DNA from: Sporosarcina sp. PTS2304
GTDB taxonomy: Bacteria; Bacillota; Bacilli; Bacillales_A; Planococcaceae
DNA length: 64,000 nucleotides
NCBI RefSeq assembly: GCF_003351785.1
Contig: NZ_CP031230.1
Location: 2,203,001 to 2,267,000, forward strand
Direction of reading: 5' to 3'
Of the stretch, positions 54,990-62,404 are shown in pieces; position 1 is the first letter of the stretch; each line of letters begins with the position of its first letter. Under the pieces are notes generated by a model. That model saw only the letters and a list, made by a program, of their open reading frames with translations, did no database searches and was not told where the DNA came from. Position numbers and translations under genes: made by a program.

Positions 54990-55142
54990 CTATGAGCGCG
55001 GGGAGGTGTTCTATGAGCGCGGCGACACTTTCTATGAGCGCGGCGACACTCTCTATGAGCGCGGCAACACATTCTATGAGCGCAACGGCACTTTCTATGA
55101 GCGCGGCGACACTTTCTATGAGCGCGGCAACACTCTCTATGA
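54990..55142. repeat. 21-bp minisatellite, seven units plus a partial
   Basis: Units of CTATGAGCGCGGCGACACTT plus one base start at 54990, 55011, 55032, 55053, 55074, 55095 and 55116, with a remnant at 55137. Because 21 is a multiple of three, several frames stay open on both strands and create heptapeptide-repeat frames, but no ribosome binding site leads into them. It lies 24 bp past the anti-sigma-like gene. Confidence 0.9.
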
Positions 55143-55172
55143 ACACTCCCTCAACCAACCTAGTACATAAAA

Positions 55173-55208
55173 AAAGCAGTAGCTCTCAAAAACGAGGGCT
55201 ACTGCTTT
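55173..55208 (-). terminator. Terminator of the ABC exporter operon
   Basis: AAAGCAGTAGCTCT and AGGGCTACTGCTTT form a stem followed by TTTTT on the minus strand, 11 bp past the exporter stop. Confidence 0.85.
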
Positions 55209-55219
55209 CATTTATTTCA

Positions 55220-57085
55220 TCACATGGCAGGCTTATCTGAGAACTGACTGTAATATAAATCAGCGTAGAAACCTTCTTGCTTCAGCAATTCTTCATGGGT
55301 ACCTTGTTCGATCACTTCTCCTTGATCCATCACTAATATCAGATCGGCACCTTGAATTGTCGAAAGTCGATGGGCGATGACGAAGCTAGTTCTACCTTTC
55401 ATCAGGCGATTCATCGCCTGTTGAATTAATAATTCTGTCCGTGTGTCTACGCTAGATGTCGCTTCATCTAAGATCATAATGGATGGATTCGCTAGAACAG
55501 CACGAGCAATTGTGATTAATTGTTTCTGACCTTGGGAGACATTCGATGCGTCTTCGTTTAATACAGTTTGATACCCTTCTGGAAGTGTGCGAATAAACTG
55601 ATCGGCACGTGTCACTTGCGCTGCTTCAATGATTTGCTCCTCTGTGGCGTTCTTATTACCATAGGCTATATTATCTTTAATAGTTCCATTGAAAAGCCAT
55701 GTATCTTGCAACACCATTCCAAATGTAGTCCGTAAATCTTCTCTAGACATCTCACGAGTATCCAATCCGTCAATCGTGATCTTGCCGCCATTTAGTTCAT
55801 AAAAACGCATGAGTAAATTAATGATAGTCGTCTTACCTGCTCCTGTAGGCCCGACTATCGCAACGGTCTGACCTGGTTCTACGTGAACATTCATGTCTTT
55901 GATCAATAGATCTTCTCCATAACCAAAATCTACATGTTCAAACGCCACTTCACCTTTTGCATGCTTCAGACTTACCGTCGTCACTTCTTGCACTTCTTCT
56001 TCCTCATCCAATAACTCAAAGACACGTTCTGCGGCCGCAATAGTGGACTGGATAATGTTAGCGATATTTGCTGTTTGCGTAATTGGTTGTGTGAATTGCT
56101 TCATATACGTAATGAATGCTTGAATATCACCAATAGAAATCGCACGTTGTGTAACCAAAATTCCACCGATCACACAAATTAGAACATAACTCAAGTTTCC
56201 AATAAGCGTCATCATCGGCATAATAATACCCGAAATGAATTGTGCCCGACGACCTGCATCATACAACTGTTCATTGACATCTTCGAATTCCGCAATGGCT
56301 TTTTTCTCGTGACCAAAGACCTTTACTACTTGATGACCCGTATACATTTCTTCTATATGACCATTTAAATTTCCAAGTGTTCGCTGCTGTGCCGCAAAAT
56401 ATTTTTGGGATCTTTTTAAAAATGGTCTGATGACGAATATAGACAACGGTAACGTCACAAGTGCGATGATTGTTAACATAGGACTGATCCACAACATCAT
56501 AATGAGAATACCGACAATCGTTACTACAGAAGTGATAAATTGTGTAATCGTTTGTTGTAATGTACTGCCGATCGTATCAATATCGTTCGTTACCCGGCTA
56601 AGCGTATCGCCTACAGGATGTCCGTCGTAATACTTTAGTGGTAATTTTTCTAATTTATTATTAATATCTTCCCGTAAATCGAAGACAGTCTTTTGCGAAA
56701 CACTCGCCATAATATACTGTTGGATATAACTAAATATACTACTGATAACATACAAACCACCGAGCAACAATAATAACTTTGAAATCGTTCCAAAATCGAT
56801 GGACGCATCTGGAATTCCATTGAACTTCCCATATGCCCCTTCAAATAACTCTGTAATCGCATTACCCATTATTTTAGGACCTAGCACCATGAACACTGTA
56901 CTTAATACAGCAGCGAGAAAAACAGCTGCTAATTTCGCCCGATGAGGTTTCAAATAACCGAGCAGTCTGCGGAATGTCCCTTTAAAATCTTTAGCTTTCT
57001 GTCCCGCCATCATCATATTACCGCCTGGACCACCGGGACCCCCTGGACCGCCGCCGTGAGATGGACGTTGTTTTTGTTCACTCAT
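55220..57085 (-). CDS. Heterodimeric ABC exporter subunit with canonical ATP site (YfiC-like)
   Basis: A 621-residue fused permease-ATPase. A glycine-rich N-terminal tail (about 8-25) precedes six membrane segments (about 50-330). The ATPase has Walker A GPTGAGKTT near 410, signature NVSQGQKQ near 515 (altered from LSGGQ), and Walker B MILDEA with the catalytic glutamate. Signature and Walker B differ in a complementary way from the partner gene, typical of asymmetric exporters such as LmrCD or BmrCD. Start overlaps the partner by 4 bp. Confidence 0.92.
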   Translation of the reverse strand: MSEQKQRPSHGGGPGGPGGPGGNMMMAGQKAKDFKGTFRRLLGYLKPHRAKLAAVFLAAVLSTVFMVLGPKIMGNAITELFEGAYGKFNGIPDASIDFGTISKLLLLLGGLYVISSIFSYIQQYIMASVSQKTVFDLREDINNKLEKLPLKYYDGHPVGDTLSRVTNDIDTIGSTLQQTITQFITSVVTIVGILIMMLWISPMLTIIALVTLPLSIFVIRPFLKRSQKYFAAQQRTLGNLNGHIEEMYTGHQVVKVFGHEKKAIAEFEDVNEQLYDAGRRAQFISGIIMPMMTLIGNLSYVLICVIGGILVTQRAISIGDIQAFITYMKQFTQPITQTANIANIIQSTIAAAERVFELLDEEEEVQEVTTVSLKHAKGEVAFEHVDFGYGEDLLIKDMNVHVEPGQTVAIVGPTGAGKTTIINLLMRFYELNGGKITIDGLDTREMSREDLRTTFGMVLQDTWLFNGTIKDNIAYGNKNATEEQIIEAAQVTRADQFIRTLPEGYQTVLNEDASNVSQGQKQLITIARAVLANPSIMILDEATSSVDTRTELLIQQAMNRLMKGRTSFVIAHRLSTIQGADLILVMDQGEVIEQGTHEELLKQEGFYADLYYSQFSDKPAM

Positions 57086-58806
57086 GCGATATCCTCCTCT
57101 GAAAGCTGTGATTCAACAATTTCTTGATAGACGTCATTTGTCTCCAATAATTCTTCATGTGTTCCAATGCCTGCGATGGACCCGTGATCGAGAACAATGA
57201 TTTGATCGGCGTCCATTACAGAACTTACACGTTGCGCGACAATAATGACAGTTGCATGTTGTGTTTCTTCACTTAATGCTTTTCGCAACTGAGCATCTGT
57301 TTTATAGTCTAGTGCAGAAAAACTATCATCGAACACATAAATATCCGGTTTACGTACAAGGGCACGAGCGATGGAAAGACGTTGTTTTTGTCCGCCAGAT
57401 AAATTGGATCCACCTTGCGAAATAACAGAGTCATATCGTTCGTCCATCTTTTCAATAAAACTGCTGGCTTGCGCTACTTTTGCGGCATGTTCTATTTCAT
57501 TTTGCGAAGCATCCTCTTTACCATAGCGAATATTTTCTGCAATTGTCCCAGAAAACAATAAAGCTTTTTGTGGCACAAAGCCCATTTTCGAACGTATTTC
57601 CTCTTGTGAAGATTGTTTGATATCTACACCGTTAATCCGAATCGTTCCGCTAGTAGCTTCATAAAAACGAGGAATCAAGTTAATTAATGTCGTCTTCCCC
57701 GAGCCTGTCCCGCCGATAATAGCGGTCACTTGTCCGGCTGTAGCTTTAAAACTAATAGTGGATAGCGCTTGTTCCTCTGCTCCCGGATAACTGAACGACA
57801 CTTCTTCAAACTCCACTGTACCCGGTTCTTTATCTGCTTTTTGCGTTCCTTCATCTAAAAATGTCGGTTGCATTTCAAGCACTTCGTTGATTCGATTGGC
57901 AGAAACAGAGGCGCGAGGAATCATAATAAACATTACAGATGCCATCACGAGTGAGGACATAATAAGCATTACATACTGAATGTACGCCATGAGATCACCG
58001 ATTTGCATCGCGCCATTGTCAATTCGAATACCACCGAACCAAATAATACCTACTACTGTCAGGTTCATAATTAACATCATGACCGGCATGAGGAACGCCA
58101 TAATTCTGTTTACTTTAATCGAGACATCTTTTAAATCTTCATTGGCCTGGCGTAAACGTACTTGTTCTTCTTTCTCACGGTTAAACGCACGGACGACACG
58201 AATACCTGTTAAATTCTCACGTAATACTAAGTTCAAACGGTCAATGCGTTTTTGTACAGCTTGGAAGAGGGACATTCCTTTTTTAAACACAAACAGGATC
58301 AAGCCCACTAGCACCGGCATTGCCGCAACGATTACAAGTGATAATTTAACGTCTTTCGACAGCGCCATAATCAAACCACCGATGAACATAATAGGCGCGC
58401 TTACGACCATCCGTAAAATCATAATGACCACTTGCTGAATTTGAGTGATGTCATTCGTCGTTCTCGTAATAAGTGATGCCGTCCCTAGCTTATCGAAATC
58501 CTGTAATGAAAAACTTTCGACGTGAGTAAATACTTTTCTACGGATATCTCTCCCTAGTCCCATCGCTGCTTTAGATGAATAGTAACTCACCGCAACCGAA
58601 GCCAATGCACTAAGCAAGGAAACTCCGAGCATCAAACCGCCAATTTTCCATATGTAAGGAATATTACCGACCACGACACCGTTATCAATTATATCCGCCA
58701 TTAATGTCGGCAAATACAGCTCTGACATAGATTGGAGGAATACGAGACCGAATATGATAGCAACGAGCCATTTATATACTGATAAGTTTTTTAGAATTTT
58801 TAACAT
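57082..58806 (-). CDS. Heterodimeric ABC exporter subunit with degenerate Walker B (YfiB-like)
   Basis: A 574-residue fused permease-ATPase with six membrane segments (about 15-300). Walker A is GGTGSGKTT near 368 and the signature is a full LSGGQKQR near 470. Walker B reads VFDDS, with aspartate in place of the catalytic glutamate, so this half contributes the inactive ATP site. It partners with the downstream subunit. The divergent TetR gene and a large dyad in the shared promoter region suggest drug-inducible control. Confidence 0.92.
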   Translation of the reverse strand: MLKILKNLSVYKWLVAIIFGLVFLQSMSELYLPTLMADIIDNGVVVGNIPYIWKIGGLMLGVSLLSALASVAVSYYSSKAAMGLGRDIRRKVFTHVESFSLQDFDKLGTASLITRTTNDITQIQQVVIMILRMVVSAPIMFIGGLIMALSKDVKLSLVIVAAMPVLVGLILFVFKKGMSLFQAVQKRIDRLNLVLRENLTGIRVVRAFNREKEEQVRLRQANEDLKDVSIKVNRIMAFLMPVMMLIMNLTVVGIIWFGGIRIDNGAMQIGDLMAYIQYVMLIMSSLVMASVMFIMIPRASVSANRINEVLEMQPTFLDEGTQKADKEPGTVEFEEVSFSYPGAEEQALSTISFKATAGQVTAIIGGTGSGKTTLINLIPRFYEATSGTIRINGVDIKQSSQEEIRSKMGFVPQKALLFSGTIAENIRYGKEDASQNEIEHAAKVAQASSFIEKMDERYDSVISQGGSNLSGGQKQRLSIARALVRKPDIYVFDDSFSALDYKTDAQLRKALSEETQHATVIIVAQRVSSVMDADQIIVLDHGSIAGIGTHEELLETNDVYQEIVESQLSEEDIA

Positions 58807-58897
58807 ATCAAGGATTCCTCAATTCTTTCTAAATTTTTTCATATGTGACGCCTTGTCATAAAAACTGTACTTTAATAGTAAGTGACAGATTTTTGCA

Positions 58898-58938
58898 TGT
58901 CAAAGATTAAGTGACACTGTGTCACATTTTCTTTGACA
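58898..58938. promoter_or_regulatory. 41-bp dyad between the ABC exporter and its TetR gene
   Basis: TGTCAAAGA ... TCTTTGACA forms an outer perfect inverted repeat around an inner one, GTGACAC-T-GTGTCAC. The symmetry is centred at 58918 between the divergent genes, a likely TetR operator. Confidence 0.75.
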
Positions 58939-59007
58939 GAACCTATTTCACGTTTTATCATTGCACTATACATGTCGAAATGTACTATAGGGAGTGGAGG
59001 ATTCGCC

Positions 59008-59625
59008 ATGCCGAAGCAAACATTTTATAATTTACCACTAAATAAACAACAAATTCTGCTCGACGCGGCAATGAAAGAATTTTCACGCGTTCCTTTACAT
59101 GAAGCGGTGATCTCTAATATTATCAAATATGCTGAAATTTCACGCGGCAGTTTTTATCAATACTTTGAAAATCTAGAGGATGTATTTTTTTATATTTTGG
59201 ATGAACATGTAAAGTTACATCACAAACGTTTTACTCTGCAACTGCAACAAAATAACGGAGATTTGTTGGAGACTTTCCTCAATATATTTCAATCGATGTT
59301 AGAAGACTTTCAGTCAGAGGAAAATCGCATATTTTTCCGTAATGCTTTTTTGAATATGTCTCATAAAATGGAACGAGCGTTTACAGACCATGTCCACATA
59401 GAAAACTTCATGTCCGAGCGCGCTGAGCTTTTTGCGTTAATTAATACGGAAAAAATGACGGGTACGAGTAAATGTGAACTCGCTCATGTGATGAAAATTA
59501 TTCAAGCAGTTACTTTTCAAAACTTGATTCAAAGCTTCTCTTTACAATTATCCCCTGAAGAAGCATTAAAAAACTATCAAACGGAAATTATGATATTAAA
59601 AAGAGGAATCTACCGTGAAACGTGA
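59008..59625 (+). CDS. TetR-family regulator of the ABC exporter
   Basis: A 205-residue repressor. The helix-turn-helix region (AVISNIIKYAEISRGSFYQYF) lies near residues 28-50, followed by a ligand domain. The ATG at 59008 has GTGGAGG eight bases upstream; the longer frame upstream would run into the operator dyad. It is divergent from the exporter operon and probably represses it and itself. Confidence 0.88.
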   Translation: MPKQTFYNLPLNKQQILLDAAMKEFSRVPLHEAVISNIIKYAEISRGSFYQYFENLEDVFFYILDEHVKLHHKRFTLQLQQNNGDLLETFLNIFQSMLEDFQSEENRIFFRNAFLNMSHKMERAFTDHVHIENFMSERAELFALINTEKMTGTSKCELAHVMKIIQAVTFQNLIQSFSLQLSPEEALKNYQTEIMILKRGIYRET

Positions 59626-59664
59626 AATAGCCTGTCTAAAAAGTTTTGATAAATAAGCAAAAAA

Positions 59665-59694
59665 ATGCATGAAGGCTACAACACCTTCATGCAT
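59665..59694. terminator. Bidirectional terminator
   Basis: ATGCATGAAGG and CCTTCATGCAT pair across an 8-nt loop between convergent genes, with an A run on the left that reads as T on the minus strand. Confidence 0.85.
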
Positions 59695-59720
59695 AATTGA
59701 ACATTGTCAAATATCTACTG

Positions 59721-60134
59721 TCACTTCACAATAGTTACTGGACATTGCACATGCTTCATCACTTTATGACTTACACTGCCTAAAATCATTTCCTGAAACG
59801 CATTCAACCCACGACTGCCGATCACTAGCTTGTCGATTCCTTGTTCGTTCACGTATTTGATAATTTCTTGACTTGGATTTCCTTTCAACATGACAATTTC
59901 TGCGTCAACAGCTGCTTCTTTTGCCAATGCCATGATCGGATGCAGCTTCTGCTCTCGCTTTAGAGATAAACTTTCAAGACTTTGTGCCAATAACCGCTCA
60001 TCTTTCGCTTTATCATAATCTTGAACATAGATGATTTCCAATTGTACTTTAGGTAAATATTCAGCCAGCATTATCGCATGTTTTGCTGCACGCCACGCAT
60101 TTTCTGAACCATCAATCGCTACCGCAATCTTCAT
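59721..60134 (-). CDS. Universal stress protein (UspA family)
   Basis: A 137-residue single-domain Usp. The N-terminus KIAVAIDGSENAWRA and the C-terminal ATP-binding pattern GSRGLNAFQEMILGSVS (G-x2-G-x9-GS) are typical. ATG at 60134 is chosen because GAGGAG lies eight bases upstream. It follows the SulP gene by 12 bp, a pairing seen with other anion transporters and suggesting regulation of the transporter (inference). Confidence 0.9.
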   Translation of the reverse strand: MKIAVAIDGSENAWRAAKHAIMLAEYLPKVQLEIIYVQDYDKAKDERLLAQSLESLSLKREQKLHPIMALAKEAAVDAEIVMLKGNPSQEIIKYVNEQGIDKLVIGSRGLNAFQEMILGSVSHKVMKHVQCPVTIVK

Positions 60135-60146
60135 CTTGTTCACTCC

Positions 60147-61556
60147 TCACAATAACTTCTCATATAATTGTTCACTTGAAGTATTTAAGCCGCTAACCAT
60201 AACATTGATTCCTTTGTCTTCAAGCTTTTGTTTCACTTTGAAGATTGCCCCAACAGCTGACTCATCCCATAATTGACTGTCTTCAAAGTCAATCACGATG
60301 TTTTTTTCAGTTACTTCTTCAAAAGACTGGATAAACTTTGTAGTAGAAGCAAAAAATAAAGGCCCTGTTATTTTATAAATGCCTTCTCTATTCGTAACGG
60401 TCACACGGGAAATCTTCGCAACGAAAAATAACGCACTTAAAATGACTCCAATCACTACGCCCACTGCTAAATTATGTGTATATAAAATAATTGCTACTGT
60501 AATAAGCATGACGATCGACTCGGATCGAGGAGCAGATCGCAAAAACTTGAATGATCCCCAATTAAATGTAGTCATAGCTACCATCACCATGACTCCTGCT
60601 AGGACAGGCATAGGTATCTTAACTACAACATCCCCTAATACGATAATAAGAAACATCAAAAATACACCGGCAGTCAACGTAGATAAACGTCCTCTGCCGC
60701 CTGATTTCATATTGATAACGGATTGTCCAATTAACGCACAACCTGCCATTCCGCCAAAAAATCCATTGATGAAGTTCGCAATTCCTTGACCACGGGCTTC
60801 ACGGTTCTTATTGCTTGGGGTGTCCGTCATATCATCTAGAACTTGTGATGTCAGCAATGACTCCAGTAAACCGACTATCGCAAGAGCGACTGAATAAGGC
60901 AGTATAATTTTGAATGTCTCAAAATTCAATGGAATATCCGGTAAGAAAAATGATGGCAATGAATTCGGCATCGTTCCTAAATCACCGATCACTTGAAGCT
61001 TCACTCCACTGACTAAAGCAATCGTCGTCATCACTACAATCGCGATCAGCGGTGCAGGAATTGCAGTGAAAAATCGCGGAACGGCGTATACTAAAAGCAA
61101 TGTAACTCCTGCGAATACATAAGTCATCATTCCGGTTCCTACTAAATACGGCAATTGCGTTATAAAAATCATAATACCGAGTGCATTCACAAAACCTAGC
61201 ATGACTGAATTCGGAATGAAGCGCATTAAGTTCGCCACTTTACATCCACCTAAAATGAATTGAATAATGCCTGTTAAAATAGTAGCCGCAAGCACATATT
61301 GCAAGCCATGCTCTGCCATCAGACTGACAAGCACCAAAGCCATCGCACCAGTTGCAGCTGAAATAAGTCCCGGACGCCCCCCTACAAAAGAGGTAATTAC
61401 CGCAATGGAAAATGAGGCATATAGCGCTACACGTGGATCTACGCCGACAATGAACGCAAACGCAAGTGCTTCTGGAATGAGCGCCAAACCAACGACAATC
61501 CCTGCCAATATATCTGCCCGCACATTGCCGAACCACTGTTGTTGCAAAGTTTGCAT
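60147..61556 (-). CDS. SulP-family anion transporter
   Basis: A 469-residue transporter with about 12 membrane segments and a short C-terminal STAS domain (about 375-469, with IVIDFEDSQLWDESAVGAI). The N-terminal signature is LVVGLALIPEALAFAFIVGVDP-like near 20-40. SulP proteins carry sulfate, bicarbonate or dicarboxylates; the substrate here is not determined. It is co-transcribed with the Usp gene. Confidence 0.92.
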   Translation of the reverse strand: MQTLQQQWFGNVRADILAGIVVGLALIPEALAFAFIVGVDPRVALYASFSIAVITSFVGGRPGLISAATGAMALVLVSLMAEHGLQYVLAATILTGIIQFILGGCKVANLMRFIPNSVMLGFVNALGIMIFITQLPYLVGTGMMTYVFAGVTLLLVYAVPRFFTAIPAPLIAIVVMTTIALVSGVKLQVIGDLGTMPNSLPSFFLPDIPLNFETFKIILPYSVALAIVGLLESLLTSQVLDDMTDTPSNKNREARGQGIANFINGFFGGMAGCALIGQSVINMKSGGRGRLSTLTAGVFLMFLIIVLGDVVVKIPMPVLAGVMVMVAMTTFNWGSFKFLRSAPRSESIVMLITVAIILYTHNLAVGVVIGVILSALFFVAKISRVTVTNREGIYKITGPLFFASTTKFIQSFEEVTEKNIVIDFEDSQLWDESAVGAIFKVKQKLEDKGINVMVSGLNTSSEQLYEKLL

Positions 61557-61626
61557 AACGTTCCCCTTTCATGATGTTCAATCATTAAACCTAATGTTAG
61601 AATGTTATTAGCTTATCATTTTATTT

Positions 61627-61648
61627 CCCAAAAGTGAATAGTTTTGGG
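61627..61648. promoter_or_regulatory. Palindrome in the SulP/recombinase-like divergent region
   Basis: CCCAAAA and TTTTGGG flank 8 bp, 19 bp before the recombinase-like gene. Possible operator. Confidence 0.4.
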
Positions 61649-61666
61649 ACGAAGGAGGCATAGGAA

Positions 61667-62221
61667 ATGAAATATGGATATATCCGCCCCATTGTGAAGG
61701 ATTTGCAAGGCAAAAATCAATTGCTAGAAAGTAATGTAGCGTACGTATACAAAGAAATGCACGGGTTAGCTAAGAAAAGAACGGAATTAGAAACATTACT
61801 GATGACTGCGCAACCTGGTGATGAGTTGTTCTTTCAAAATATAGAAGTGTTAGCTGACTCTCTGCAACAATTTCTAGGCATTTTACGCTTAGCTAAACGT
61901 GATCAAATTATATTTCATTTTCTTGATGAAAAGTTATCAACTGAAACACTGCAAACATTGGTACTTATAGAACAAATAGAATTTTTCGCAGAGATACAAT
62001 CTACTTTTTTAAGCCATTCATCTACTTTTTCTCTCCAAGCTGCAAAACAACAAGGAAAACTAATCGGCCGTCCACGTAAATCTGATGATAATTTACAACG
62101 TGCATTTTCTATGTACGACAGCAAAAATTATACACTTTACGAAATAAAAGAGGAAACCGGTATTAGTAAATCGACTTTGTATCGTTATTTGGATGAACGT
62201 GCTGCTGAAAAGCTAGAATAA
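61667..62221 (+). CDS. Serine-recombinase-like protein without the catalytic serine
   Basis: A 184-residue protein with the layout of small serine recombinases: N-terminal MKYGYIRP, a middle that fits the catalytic fold (GDELFFQNIEVLADS), then KQQGKLIGRPRK and a C-terminal helix-turn-helix (YEIKEETGISKSTLYRYL). The usual YxRVS motif reads YIRPI, so the nucleophilic serine is replaced by isoleucine. It is therefore probably a DNA-binding protein rather than an active recombinase. It sits beside the CRISPR array. Strong site GAAGGAGG. Confidence 0.75.
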   Translation: MKYGYIRPIVKDLQGKNQLLESNVAYVYKEMHGLAKKRTELETLLMTAQPGDELFFQNIEVLADSLQQFLGILRLAKRDQIIFHFLDEKLSTETLQTLVLIEQIEFFAEIQSTFLSHSSTFSLQAAKQQGKLIGRPRKSDDNLQRAFSMYDSKNYTLYEIKEETGISKSTLYRYLDERAAEKLE

Positions 62222-62239
62222 GAGTGATTGGAGGTTCCT

Positions 62240-62299
62240 ATGCAGGGAATGGTTTTAATAGATTGTGGGACAGCTGTTGTTTATTATCTTCACGCTTAA
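62240..62299 (+). CDS. Possible 19-residue peptide
   Basis: A short frame (MQGMVLIDCGTAVVYYLHA) begins eight bases or less after GGAGG and ends before the CRISPR array. It has no recognised family and may be chance. The rest of 62222-62404 holds a weak imperfect hairpin near 62326-62356 and nothing else clear. Confidence 0.2.
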   Translation: MQGMVLIDCGTAVVYYLHA

Positions 62300-62404
62300 C
62301 ATTATTAGTGTTACTTCAATATACTAGAAAGCGGCATTTTTATTCATGCTCTTTCTACAAGAATCGACAATTTTGGCTGAAGACACTGACCATAAACACT
62401 TGAA

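Noticed and set aside
54799..55240. Heptapeptide-repeat proteins on both strands
   Set aside because: They arise because the 21-bp unit is a multiple of three; no start signal was seen. Kept only as a minisatellite finding.
62222..62404. CRISPR leader on the left side of the array
   Set aside because: The leftmost repeat is the degenerate one and the repeat orientation (GTCGC at the minus-strand 5' end) places the leader on the right.
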